DNA of 20,120 nucleotides from F23-B02 sp963627445 (GTDB lineage: Bacteria; Bacillota; Clostridia; Oscillospirales; Oscillospiraceae): the NCBI GenBank assembly GCA_963627445.1, contig CAVGBM010000083.1:1-20120 (forward strand), written 5' to 3'. Both the position numbers and the translations under genes were made by a program. Below are positions 6,684 to 14,260 of the stretch, piece by piece (positions within the stretch are counted from its first letter, which is position 1; every line of letters begins with the position of its first letter). Below the pieces are notes generated by a model, which was not told the DNA's origin, did not search any database, and saw nothing but the letters and a program-made list of their open reading frames with translations.

Positions 6684-7049
6684 ATGCCTATCATTCATGT
6701 AACCGTAACGAAAAAGCTTCCGGTTGACGCCAAAGCTGACCTCATGGAGTTCTTTGCAGAGCAGATATGCGCCAACACCTCGACCCTCTCTAAGAACATT
6801 TATGTGTACATACATGAGATGGATAAAGAAAATGCAAGAAAAGCTGCCCCGACTGTGCTTATCGACTGGACAATGATGCCCGACCGCACCGATGAGGTCA
6901 AAAAGCCCATCATGGCGGCAATGACAGATAAGCTTGCTCAGGTCTGCGGCGAGGAATACCGCCCTGAGATAGTGATCATATTTAATGACATTCCGCTTGC
7001 CAGCGCAATGCTCGGAGGCGAGACAAGGTCCGAAAACCCGACAAAATAA
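6684..7049 (+). CDS. 4-oxalocrotonate tautomerase family protein, tandem-domain form
   Basis: The 121-residue protein starts MPIIHVTVTK, leaving the family's N-terminal catalytic proline (Pro2, first in the mature protein). A classical 4-OT subunit is about 62 residues. Here a second beta-alpha-beta unit follows (about 57-112, VLIDWTMM then EIVIIFNDIP) and lacks an N-terminal proline. It therefore looks like a fused pair of subunits with one active site per chain, although the two halves are strongly diverged. The start has AAAGGAG nearby. The gene has its own promoter and is flanked by two identical 31-base hairpins. Substrate is unknown; many such enzymes act as keto-enol tautomerases of unassigned role. 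Confidence 0.82.
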   Translation: MPIIHVTVTKKLPVDAKADLMEFFAEQICANTSTLSKNIYVYIHEMDKENARKAAPTVLIDWTMMPDRTDEVKKPIMAAMTDKLAQVCGEEYRPEIVIIFNDIPLASAMLGGETRSENPTK

Positions 7050-7072
7050 AAACAAATTTTATTGAAAAACCT

Positions 7073-7098
7073 GCCCACTGTGCGTTTGCACGGTGGGC
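7073..7098 (+). terminator. Terminator of the tautomerase gene, second copy of the 31-base repeat
   Basis: The same hairpin as after lepA, here followed by ATTTTC. Exact identity runs over 7071-7101, while sequence on both sides differs. It lies 23 bases after the tautomerase stop. Confidence 0.75.
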
Positions 7099-7128
7099 AT
7101 TTTCTCAAAACGGCAAGTTGCGTAAACA

Positions 7129-7160
7129 AAAAATCCGACTTCGTTTGAAGTCGGATTTTT
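7129..7160 (-). terminator. Terminator of upp, possibly bidirectional
   Basis: A perfect 14-bp stem (7129-7142 with 7147-7160) with a GTTT loop has A and T runs at its feet. It closes the tsaE-tsaB-upp operon on the minus strand and backs up the tautomerase terminator on the plus strand. Confidence 0.85.
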
Positions 7161-7171
7161 CTATGTCTATA

Positions 7172-7801
7172 TTACTTGGTGCCGAAGATGCGGTCGCCGG
7201 CATCGCCGAGGCCGGGGACTATATAGCCGTGCTCGTTGAGATGGTCGTCAAGAGCTGCAACGAAGATATCCACATCGGGATGATCCTCCTGCATGCGCTT
7301 TACGCCCTCGGGAGCGCCGATGATGCACATGAGCTTGATATGCTTAACGCCGTCGTCCTTAAGGAACTGAATGGCAGCGGATGCCGAGCCGCCGGTCGCG
7401 AGCATGGGATCGACAACGATGACATCGCGCTCCTCGATATCGGGGGGCATCTTGAAGTAGTACTTCACAGGCTCCAGGGTCTCGGGGTCACGGAACAGGC
7501 CGATGTGTCCGACCTTGACATTGGGCATCATGCTGACCATACCGTCGACCATGCCGAGGCCGGCACGGAGGATGGGGACTATCGCCAGCTTCTTACCGGC
7601 AATGTGCTTGACCTTTGCCTTTGCAACTGGGGTCTCGATCTCGATCTCCTCAAGAGGAAGATCCCTTGTTGCCTCGTAGCACATCAGCATCGCTATCTCG
7701 GAGATAAGCTCACGGAACTCCTTGACGGAGGTGCTCTTCTCTCTGAGGATGGACAGCTTGTGCTGGATAAGGGGATGGTCGAATACGCAAACCTTGCTCA
7801 T
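7172..7801 (-). CDS. upp: Uracil phosphoribosyltransferase
   Basis: Upp makes UMP from uracil and PRPP in pyrimidine salvage. The 209-residue protein has the normal length. Family signatures are present: PILRAGLGM (76-84), the PRPP loop VDPMLATGGSA (130-140), CIIGAPEGV (159-167) and the uracil-binding C-terminus YIVPGLGDAGDR (193-204). The ATG is preceded by AGGAGA. It is the last gene of a minus-strand operon, 41 bases after tsaB, and ends at a strong terminator. Grouping with t6A genes has no obvious functional reason and is probably a shared-transcript arrangement. Confidence 0.97.
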   Translation of the reverse strand: MSKVCVFDHPLIQHKLSILREKSTSVKEFRELISEIAMLMCYEATRDLPLEEIEIETPVAKAKVKHIAGKKLAIVPILRAGLGMVDGMVSMMPNVKVGHIGLFRDPETLEPVKYYFKMPPDIEERDVIVVDPMLATGGSASAAIQFLKDDGVKHIKLMCIIGAPEGVKRMQEDHPDVDIFVAALDDHLNEHGYIVPGLGDAGDRIFGTK

Positions 7802-7842
7802 GTTTTTTCTCCTAACATTATATTAAATTTCTTATTGACAAA

Positions 7843-8535
7843 TTACTCTTTGCGCAGGCGCTCCTGACGCTCCCGCTCGGCCTGCGACAGGCGCAGATAC
7901 ACCGGCAGCAGCTCATCGGCGGTGCCGGGCTTTGCTCTCAAAGCCTCCATGCCCACGCCCCATGCGCTTTGATACACGAGGTTCTGCGGGGCTGTGCGGC
8001 AGGCTATGCCCTCGTTTTTAAGATACTCATAGCTGAGAGTCGCGCCGTCGCCGACGAGGAGCACCTCACGATCGAGCTCCTTAAGCTCTGCTGCAAGCGC
8101 CGACAGCGCTATCGCCCTGTCGGCGCACAGTCTTTCGGGGCAGCCGTCCTTAATTTCAAACAGCGCGTTATACACCTGTGAGCGCCGTGCATCCATCACG
8201 GGGCAGATAAGTCCGCCCGCGGACACACCGTGCCACGCCATAGCCGCAAGCGTAGAAACGCCGACGCATTTTTTATCCGACGCCCAAGCCAAGCCCTTTA
8301 CGGTGGATACCCCAATGCGGATACCCGTGAACGAGCCCGGGCCGTGAGCGACAGCGATAAGGTCAACATCGGCAAGCAAAGTATCTGTATTTTTTAACAT
8401 GTCCTCCACCATAGGCAGCAGCGTGCGGCTATGGGTAAGGCCGCTGCACTGGCTGTACTGGCAGATGAGTGCATCATCCTGCATGAGGGCAACGGACGCA
8501 GCCTTTGCAGAAGATTCAAGTGCAAGAACAAGCAT
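7843..8535 (-). CDS. tsaB: tRNA threonylcarbamoyladenosine biosynthesis protein TsaB
   Basis: TsaB is the non-catalytic partner of TsaD in the TsaB-TsaD-TsaE complex that places threonylcarbamoyl on A37 of ANN-decoding tRNAs. The 230-residue protein shows the inactive ASKHA fold: N-terminal LVLALESSAKAASVAL, QCSGLTHSRTLLP, then AVAHGPGSFTGIRIG, a hallmark of the family. The C-terminal region ends in PVYLRLSQAERER. Its ATG overlaps the tsaE stop by one base (TAATG), so the two are probably translationally coupled. tsaD is not in the window. Confidence is high because the N-terminal and glycine-rich motifs are diagnostic. Confidence 0.96.
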   Translation of the reverse strand: MLVLALESSAKAASVALMQDDALICQYSQCSGLTHSRTLLPMVEDMLKNTDTLLADVDLIAVAHGPGSFTGIRIGVSTVKGLAWASDKKCVGVSTLAAMAWHGVSAGGLICPVMDARRSQVYNALFEIKDGCPERLCADRAIALSALAAELKELDREVLLVGDGATLSYEYLKNEGIACRTAPQNLVYQSAWGVGMEALRAKPGTADELLPVYLRLSQAERERQERLRKE

Positions 8536-8957
8536 TACTTTCCGCCCTCCTCAATAGTTATCTTTCTCTCGGTATCGCCGAGCTTTTCGATGCGCACGAT
8601 AGTCTCATCGCCGTAAAAGGCATCGTCGACCTTCTCCGACCACTCGACGGCACACACTGCGCCTCTGGCAAGATAGTCCTCCCAGCCGATATCAAAAAGC
8701 TCATCTGAGTCATTGAGCCTGTACATATCAAAATGGATAAGCTCACGCTCGCCGCAATACTCGTTGACAATGGTGAAGGTCGGACTGGAGACACGGTTCG
8801 TTAATCCCATGCCGCGTGCCATACCGCGGACAAAGGCGGTCTTGCCCGCACCGAGGTCGCCATACATGGCAACGACCGTTCCGTCGGCAAGGTTTTTTGC
8901 AAACTGCTCGCCGATAGCCTCGGTCTGCGCCTCGCTGCGGCTTATGAATGTCTGCAT
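8535..8957 (-). CDS. tsaE: tRNA threonylcarbamoyladenosine biosynthesis ATPase TsaE
   Basis: TsaE is the small P-loop ATPase that resets the TsaB-TsaD complex in t6A synthesis. The Walker A motif GDLGAGKT is at residues 33-40, followed by FVRGMARGMG. The conserved SSPTFTIVNEY and HFDMYRL follow, and VEWSEK is at 104-109. From the ATG at 8957 it has 140 residues, the usual size. An in-frame GTG three codons earlier lies inside the ribosome site GAGGTGAGG, so the ATG is the better start. It is the first gene of the tsaE-tsaB-upp operon and is divergent from the SEDS gene. Confidence 0.95.
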   Translation of the reverse strand: MQTFISRSEAQTEAIGEQFAKNLADGTVVAMYGDLGAGKTAFVRGMARGMGLTNRVSSPTFTIVNEYCGERELIHFDMYRLNDSDELFDIGWEDYLARGAVCAVEWSEKVDDAFYGDETIVRIEKLGDTERKITIEEGGK

Positions 8958-8994
8958 CTGCCTCACCTCGAAAATAGTCGTTTTCTAAATTCGC

Positions 8995-9024
8995 ATTATA
9001 CCATAAGATAGCTCATTGCGTAAA
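8995..9024 (-). promoter_or_regulatory. Promoter of the tsaE-tsaB-upp operon
   Basis: On the minus strand a perfect TATAAT (9000-8995) is preceded by TGG, an extended -10. TTTACG (9024-9019) lies 18 bases upstream. Its -35 overlaps the -35 of the opposing SEDS gene promoter (9016-9021), so RNA polymerase probably cannot occupy both at once. Confidence 0.6.
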
Positions 9025-9044
9025 GGGTAATTATGTGCTAAAAT
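9016..9044 (+). promoter_or_regulatory. Putative promoter of the SEDS gene
   Basis: TTGCGT (9016-9021) and TAAAAT (9039-9044) are 17 bases apart. TACAAACTGTA (9044-9054) follows at once, matching the start-site region of the XRE-lepA promoter (4394-4404). Confidence 0.5.
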
Positions 9045-9089
9045 ACAAACTGTACTTGTGTGATATTTGTGTATGCTTAATGAAAGGCG

Positions 9090-10241
9090 GTGGGTCTGAT
9101 AAAGAAATTCTCCCCGTATATCAAAAACTTTTTCAGGCGGGCGGACATGTTCCTGCTCGTTATGTGTCTTATATGCACCCTGTTCGGCATCTACGCCATC
9201 CAGGGCGTTACGATGAGCGAGCATACGAGTAAGTATGTCATCGTTCAGGGCTTTGCAATGATCCTCGGCATCGGCGCGTTCGTCATCTTCACGGTCATCG
9301 ACCCCGACCTTATCGCCGATAAGTGGATATACCTTACGATATTCAATGTCGTCATCATCTGCGGCCTTATCTTCTTCGGTCACGACGACGGCACCGGCAA
9401 TAAGGCCTGGTACCGCTTCATGGGCATCGGTCTTCAGCCGTCGGAGATAGTCAAGGTCATATTCATCGTGCTTTTGGCAAAGCAGATGACGGTGTATAAA
9501 GAGCAGCGCACACTCAATAAATTCGGCTCTATCTTCAAGCTCGCGCTGCACTGGGCGCTCATCTTCGGCCTTATCGTTGTCGTCTCCAAGGACCTCGGCA
9601 GTGCGCTAATCTTCCTTGCGATATTCCTCGTTATGCTCATCGCCTCCGGCGTTGCGTGGTACTGGCTGGGCATAGCGGCTGCGGCGGTCGCCGCGATGAT
9701 ACCGCTGTTTTGGAACTTCATCCTCGCGGATTATCAGAAAAACAGGATCCTCGCGCCGTACATTCCCGATGTCATCGACCCCACGGGCACGGGCATCACA
9801 TGGCAGACCCGCAGAACTCAGGAGGCGCTGGCCTCAGGCCGCCTGACCGGCGTTGGCCGAGGCAACGGTCTGTTTGCGCAGGGCAACTTCAACGCAAAGC
9901 ACACGGACTGTATCTTCGCCTCCATCGGCGAGGAGATGGGCATGATAGCCTGCATTATCATCATCGTTCTGCTGACGATAATCATCATCCGCTGCTGCGT
10001 CATCGGCGTGCGCTCGGGCTCGAACTTCGGTATGCTCATCTGCTTCGGCGTTGCCGCGGCACTGGCGTTCCAGACCTTTATAAACATCGGCATGTGCATG
10101 GGCATCTCCCCTGTTATCGGCATCACGCTACCGTTTTTCAGCTACGGCGGCTCATCGATAGTCGCGATGTTCTCGGCTGTCGGACTTGTGTCGGGCGTTA
10201 AATACCGACCAAAGCCAAAGCAGCACTTCATACAATATTGA
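9090..10241 (+). CDS. SEDS-family peptidoglycan glycosyltransferase (RodA/FtsW/SpoVE)
   Basis: This polytopic membrane protein should polymerise lipid II into glycan strands during elongation, division or sporulation, together with a class B penicillin-binding protein. Family motifs are present: LQPSEIVKV (115-123), KDLGSALIF (167-175), GRLTGVGRGNG (250-260), KHTDCIFASIGEE (270-282, Asp273 corresponding to the essential extracellular Asp) and the signature LPFFSYGGSSI (347-357). Length (383) is normal. The start is uncertain: GTG 9090 lies only a few bases after AAAGG, so CTG at 9096 or an ATG near 9147 are alternatives, but the basic N-terminus supports an early start. No partner PBP gene is nearby, so RodA, FtsW and SpoVE cannot be separated. 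Confidence 0.93.
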   Translation: MGLIKKFSPYIKNFFRRADMFLLVMCLICTLFGIYAIQGVTMSEHTSKYVIVQGFAMILGIGAFVIFTVIDPDLIADKWIYLTIFNVVIICGLIFFGHDDGTGNKAWYRFMGIGLQPSEIVKVIFIVLLAKQMTVYKEQRTLNKFGSIFKLALHWALIFGLIVVVSKDLGSALIFLAIFLVMLIASGVAWYWLGIAAAAVAAMIPLFWNFILADYQKNRILAPYIPDVIDPTGTGITWQTRRTQEALASGRLTGVGRGNGLFAQGNFNAKHTDCIFASIGEEMGMIACIIIIVLLTIIIIRCCVIGVRSGSNFGMLICFGVAAALAFQTFINIGMCMGISPVIGITLPFFSYGGSSIVAMFSAVGLVSGVKYRPKPKQHFIQY

Positions 10242-10245
10242 TAGG

Positions 10246-10279
10246 AAAAAACTCCGAACCGGCCGGTTCGGAGTTTTTT
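10246..10279. terminator. Bidirectional terminator between the SEDS and SGNH genes
   Basis: A 34-base perfect palindrome (17-bp arms) has six A at one foot and six T at the other. It lies between convergent stop codons at 10241 and 10284. Confidence 0.9.
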
Positions 10280-10283
10280 ATTC

Positions 10284-12167
10284 TTACTTTGCCTTTATCG
10301 AGACAACGGTGCTGAATGCGGAGTTTGCGTAGCTCGTGCGGGCGGATATGGCCTTGACCTTGTAGTAGTAGGTAGTGCCGGCCTTGGCCGAGGTGTTCGT
10401 AAGGCTCGTGCCCTTGACGGTGGCAAGCTTGGTGTAGGTGCCGTTTTTGGAGGTAGAGCGGTAGACGGCATAGCTGCCTGCGCCGCTGACGCTTCCCCAT
10501 GTGAGCTTGGGATCGCCGTTTGCGTTGAGTGCGACCTTCACGGTGGGTCGTGCGCAGTCGCAGGTGCGGTAGACGATTGCGCTGAACGCAGAGTCTGCAT
10601 CCGTGGTCTTCGACGACACCGCTTTCACCTTGTAGTAATAGGTGTAGCCCGCTTTGGCGGAGGTGTTGGTAAAGGTCGTGCCTGTTGTGGTGTACAGCTT
10701 GGTGTACGTGCCGTTTTTTGACGTTGCACGGTAGACGACGTATTCCTTTGCGCCGTCGACCTTGCTCCAGCTCAGGGTGACCTTGCCGGTGGAAGCTTTG
10801 TTTGATGCCTTAACGGCAGGGGCGGCGCAGTCGCAGGTGCGGGAAACAACTGCGCTGTAGGTGCTCTTTTCTCCGTCGGCGGCGACGGTCTTGACCTTGT
10901 AATAATAGGTATAGCCCGTTTTTGCGGTTGTATCGGTGTAGGCGGTACCGTCGGTGCTGCCGAGCTTTGAATACAGACCGTATTTTGTCAGTGAGCGATA
11001 AACCTCATACTCCGCGGCATTTTTAACTGCCGCCCAGCTGAGCGTTACCTTGCCGGTGGCGGCATTGTTGCCTGCGATGACTACAGGAGCCGCAAGGGGT
11101 GCCTCGGGAAGTGCGTCAAGGATCTGCTGAGCAATGAACTTGTGTCCCGCAATATTGGGATGCACTTTTGCAGTGAAGTACTGCCAGAAATAGTTGTCAT
11201 CAAAGCTCATTGAATAGGTCTGCGTACCGACGACATCCGCGTAGTAGTAATTGTCGCAGGTGAGCTTCAAGCCTGCAATATATGTGTTGATAGCGGTCAC
11301 GACGGGAGCCGCTATACCGCTGAGGTCAAGCTGGCTATCTGCGGAAAGGCTTATGTTTTCAAAGGGATTGAACACGCCTACCGCCACTATGGTAACATCG
11401 GGGTTGAGCTCGTATATCTTTTCGACAACGGCCTTGTAGTTGACGGTAAACTGCTTATAAGCCTTGTTCAGTGCAGTTGTGAGCGTGCTTGCAAGATCTG
11501 CGATCTTGCCCATTGACTGATATGCCTCAACGAGCTTTCCGAAGGCCGTGCCGAGCTCGCCGTCTTCATCCAGAGCTATCGCATTGACCGCAGCACTTGA
11601 CGAGCTGCTTGAGAGCTCTTTGAGCACCTGCTGAAGCGCAAAGGAGAACACATCGTTTGAGCCGATATTCAGGCTGATAAGATCGGCCTTCTTGATATTT
11701 TCGGCATAATTTGCCGTTGCATTTATCGCGTCAAGGTCGGCAAGAGAAAAGCCGTTGCCATCGGTGTCAAAATAGGTATTGCCCCAGCCGAAGGTCGTGT
11801 CGTAGTCGTTGTATACTCCCTCGAGCATGTATCTGAGCTCAACCGCGCGAAGACCGCTGCGGGCGCACTGCAGAAGGTTTGAGTTGAGCTCATTTGCAAC
11901 GAGAGAGTGATAAGCCTGGGGTACAGCATCGAAGTTAAAGCCGTGATATATGTAATCATCGCTCAGTGCGGTGTTATAATCCTCGGCATTCTGGTCAAAC
12001 TGTGTTTCCGACCCGTCCTTTGTAAGGCCGCAGCCTGCGGCGATGCTGTCGCCGATACACATATAGTTTTTATACTCGTAATAGTTCTTGCCTGTTTCCG
12101 CGAACGCCGGAACCGCCAGTGCAAACAGCATCGCAACGCACAGCGCCACTGACAATAATCTTTTCAT
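10284..12167 (-). CDS. Secreted SGNH/GDSL hydrolase with three fibronectin-III-like repeats
   Basis: The 627-residue protein has a signal peptide (1-23, cut after AFA), so it is exported. An SGNH esterase/lipase domain covers about 34-350: block I IGDS with Ser41, block II near Gly105, block III GSND (169-172) and block V HPN (336-338). The usual Asp three residues before the catalytic His is Ala333. Three similar repeats of about 85 residues follow (about 359-443, 449-535, 540-625). Each has a TLSW-type strand, VYRS/VYRA and YTYYYKVKA, and repeats 1-2 and 2-3 are joined by RTCDCA linkers. I chose ATG 12167 because AAAGGAA precedes it; the longer frame begins with TTG inside the upstream gene. 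It sits 23 bases after the ligase stop and is probably cotranscribed. It likely removes acyl or acetyl groups from glycan or lipid; no sortase motif was seen. Confidence 0.85.
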   Translation of the reverse strand: MKRLLSVALCVAMLFALAVPAFAETGKNYYEYKNYMCIGDSIAAGCGLTKDGSETQFDQNAEDYNTALSDDYIYHGFNFDAVPQAYHSLVANELNSNLLQCARSGLRAVELRYMLEGVYNDYDTTFGWGNTYFDTDGNGFSLADLDAINATANYAENIKKADLISLNIGSNDVFSFALQQVLKELSSSSSSAAVNAIALDEDGELGTAFGKLVEAYQSMGKIADLASTLTTALNKAYKQFTVNYKAVVEKIYELNPDVTIVAVGVFNPFENISLSADSQLDLSGIAAPVVTAINTYIAGLKLTCDNYYYADVVGTQTYSMSFDDNYFWQYFTAKVHPNIAGHKFIAQQILDALPEAPLAAPVVIAGNNAATGKVTLSWAAVKNAAEYEVYRSLTKYGLYSKLGSTDGTAYTDTTAKTGYTYYYKVKTVAADGEKSTYSAVVSRTCDCAAPAVKASNKASTGKVTLSWSKVDGAKEYVVYRATSKNGTYTKLYTTTGTTFTNTSAKAGYTYYYKVKAVSSKTTDADSAFSAIVYRTCDCARPTVKVALNANGDPKLTWGSVSGAGSYAVYRSTSKNGTYTKLATVKGTSLTNTSAKAGTTYYYKVKAISARTSYANSAFSTVVSIKAK

Positions 12168-12190
12168 TCTGCTTATTCCTTTCTTTTTTA

Positions 12191-13918
12191 TCAAACCGCA
12201 ACTGCGTTTTTGAATGAATTAAAATCCGCTGCCAGCTTGTTATAATCTATCTTACCCATGCCTGCCAAGGGCATTTCGTCAATAAATTGCAGGAACTTCG
12301 GTCTGCCCCTGTCCTCAAGCTCGGTCTCGATTTTCTCCTTGAGCTCCTCTCTGACTGCAGCCTCGTCCGCGCCCTGACGCAACTTCACGACCGCCAGAGC
12401 CTGCATGCCCTGCGAGTGTTCGGTGTCCTTTACGCCGACGACGGCGCAACTTTGCACATCACTTACCATGCCGATGACGCTTTCTATCTGTACGGGGAAG
12501 ATCTTGTGGCCGTCAAATCGGGTTATCATGCGCTTCATTCTGCCCTTTATGAAGATAAAGCCGTCCTCGTCCATGCAGCCGAGGTCGCCCGAATGTACCC
12601 ACACGGTGCCGTCCGGGTGCGTTACCATGACCTTCTCGGTCTCCTCGGGATTATTGAGGTAGCCGAGCATAACGGACGGGCCGCTGATGCAGATCTCGCC
12701 CTCCTCGCCGTAGTCAAGCTCCTCCGTGGTGCCGGGCTTAAATATCGCAACATTCGTGGTCAGAAGCGGGTAGCCGACGCTCAGGCTCTTGAAGTTGCCG
12801 TTGCAGCAGCACGATGCCGCCGAGGACACCTCGCTCATGCCGTAGCCCTGCGACAGCGGATACTTGCAGCCGTGCTCGCGCAGAAAGCCGTTGAGCTTCG
12901 ACTCAAGGCCCGCGTTCATGGTATCGCCGCCGCTGCCGGCTGTGCGGAAGAAGCTGAGGTCAAAGCCGTTTTTCATCTCCTTGCTGTTCATGAGCTTTTC
13001 ATAGTGCGAGGGAACGAGCAAAGTGTGCGACGGCTTGTATTTCTTAACCAGCCGGCCGACCTTGTCGGGGTCAAACTTCGGGATCATGACGATCTCGAGG
13101 CCGAGCGAGAGCGGCATGTGCAGGCTTGCGACGATGCCGTAGGACGAAAACGCCGGGATGATATCAAGGAAGCGCTGGTTGCGGGTGTATGTAACGCCGC
13201 AGTAGCGAAAATCCATTGCGACAGCGTTGAAGCCGTTGTTTGAGAGCATGACGCCCTTGGGCATACCGGTCGTGCCGCCGGTGAGCGTCACGGCGGCGAG
13301 GTCAAATTCGCCGTACTTTGCAGCCTCGACCTGCTTGCCGCGGCCGAGCTTCAAAAATTCCTTCCAGCTTATCGTTGTATCCGTCATCGGCACTGCAGGT
13401 GCGGGCATTTTTATCTGCTTGAGCATCCTCACCATGGTCGACATGTAATTATCCGCCGAGATGATGACGACCTTATCCAGCGAAAGCTCAGCGAGCATAT
13501 CGGCAAGGTGCTCATACGCAAGGTCTAAAAGCAGCAGGACATTTGCGCCGGAGCTTAAGATAAACTCCCTTATCTCGCTTGGTGAACGGCGGGGGTCGAG
13601 CGCCACCATCGCAGCGCCGAGCTTATTAATTCCGTAAAGCGCAAACGCAAGCTCGGGTATCGTCGCCGAGCAGCAGGCGACCCTGTCGCCCTTTTTGACG
13701 CCGAGCTCGGCAAAGGACGCAGCGCACATATCCGCCGTATCCAAAAACTCGCCGTAGCTTATCTTGTTTCCGAAATAGTTGATGGCAATATTCTGACGAT
13801 GTGAATCGTTATTTTTGAGCACATGCTCGTAAAGCGTTTCCTCGGGAAGCTTTGCACTCAATGCCTCCTCACTGTAATATTTGAGCCACGGTTTTGCGAT
13901 CGATGCCTTTGCTTTCAT
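12191..13918 (-). CDS. AMP-forming acyl-CoA synthetase/ligase
   Basis: The 575-residue protein belongs to the adenylate-forming superfamily, which activates a carboxylate with ATP and usually transfers it to CoA. Core motifs are in order: P-loop TLTGGTTGMPKGV (211-223), GYGMSE (358-363), HSGDLG (442-447), the hinge region KGRMKRMI (458-465) and the C-terminal catalytic lysine in GMGKIDYNKL (Lys556). It starts at ATG 13918, with GAGGAGGGA a few bases ahead. A fatty or aryl acid is the likely substrate, but the binding pocket cannot be read by eye. It is followed after 23 bases by the secreted SGNH hydrolase, an unusual pairing of a cytosolic activator with an exported esterase. Residues 369-372 form a cysteine cluster (SCCCN). 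Confidence 0.92.
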   Translation of the reverse strand: MKAKASIAKPWLKYYSEEALSAKLPEETLYEHVLKNNDSHRQNIAINYFGNKISYGEFLDTADMCAASFAELGVKKGDRVACCSATIPELAFALYGINKLGAAMVALDPRRSPSEIREFILSSGANVLLLLDLAYEHLADMLAELSLDKVVIISADNYMSTMVRMLKQIKMPAPAVPMTDTTISWKEFLKLGRGKQVEAAKYGEFDLAAVTLTGGTTGMPKGVMLSNNGFNAVAMDFRYCGVTYTRNQRFLDIIPAFSSYGIVASLHMPLSLGLEIVMIPKFDPDKVGRLVKKYKPSHTLLVPSHYEKLMNSKEMKNGFDLSFFRTAGSGGDTMNAGLESKLNGFLREHGCKYPLSQGYGMSEVSSAASCCCNGNFKSLSVGYPLLTTNVAIFKPGTTEELDYGEEGEICISGPSVMLGYLNNPEETEKVMVTHPDGTVWVHSGDLGCMDEDGFIFIKGRMKRMITRFDGHKIFPVQIESVIGMVSDVQSCAVVGVKDTEHSQGMQALAVVKLRQGADEAAVREELKEKIETELEDRGRPKFLQFIDEMPLAGMGKIDYNKLAADFNSFKNAVAV

Positions 13919-13984
13919 ATAGTGGTCCCTCCTCAAATTTACTGTACACTTCGAACAACTAAGTTCGTTTTTGAACATTTCATT

Positions 13985-14013
13985 CTGATATGTATTGTCA
14001 TTTTGATAGTAAA
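13985..14013 (-). promoter_or_regulatory. Weak candidate promoter of the ligase-SGNH operon
   Basis: On the minus strand, TTTACT (14013-14008) and TATCAG (13990-13985) are 17 bases apart. Downstream in the leader is an inverted pair, CGAAC-N6-GTTCG (13952-13967), which may be an operator. Neither element is strong, and the operon could also be served by the promoter at 14229-14257. Confidence 0.3.
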
Positions 14014-14117
14014 ATATCGCATTAAATTAAAAAATTTTTAAACTCCCGTAAAAATTGTTTAAATCGATGCGATCTAAGCTTACTTTTTTGCCGATTAAAA
14101 TCGCCAAATCACCGGCT

Positions 14118-14222
14118 AAAAGAAAAAATTAGAGATCGGCCGCCTTGCCGGAAGCGGCCGATCTCCTTGGTGGGGGGACCAGTGATCTGGTTCAAAAGGA
14201 CGGTGTATGAACGCCCTTTCTG
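14118..14222 (-). ncRNA. Candidate structured small RNA (or leader attenuator), C-rich
   Basis: On the minus strand a promoter (14229-14257) is followed by about 105 bases with three hairpins: 14195-14219 (8 bp), 14178-14191 (5 bp) and a 12-bp GC-rich stem 14132-14165. The last runs into TAATTTTTTCTTTT, an intrinsic terminator. In the first hairpin a G-U pair forms only in the minus-strand RNA; on the plus strand it would be an A-C mismatch, which supports minus-strand transcription. CCCCCCACC (14177-14169) lies unpaired between hairpins 2 and 3 and could bind Shine-Dalgarno sequences, a mode known for C-rich sRNAs of Firmicutes. It has no useful reading frame. It could instead be an attenuated leader of the ligase gene, 200 bases downstream. 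I recognise no Rfam family. Confidence 0.5.
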
Positions 14223-14228
14223 TGTAGT

Positions 14229-14257
14229 ATTGTATTGCCGTCGTCATTTTATCGCAA
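14229..14257 (-). promoter_or_regulatory. Promoter of the candidate small RNA
   Basis: On the minus strand, TTGCGA (14257-14252) and TACAAT (14234-14229) are exactly 17 bases apart. The same two hexamers with the same spacing occur facing the other way at 14277-14305. Confidence 0.55.
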
Positions 14258-14260
14258 AAT

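Noticed and set aside
12287..13243. 318-codon plus-strand frame opposite the acyl-CoA ligase
   Set aside because: It is antisense to conserved adenylation motifs and has no family resemblance.
14132..14165. Plus-strand terminator at the GC-rich hairpin
   Set aside because: On the plus strand the hairpin is followed by CTTGGTGG, not T; the T run is only on the minus strand.
14166..14180. SigI-type promoter on the minus strand (C-rich -35)
   Set aside because: The CCCCCC run is better explained as an unpaired part of the candidate RNA, and no matching -10 was found at proper spacing.
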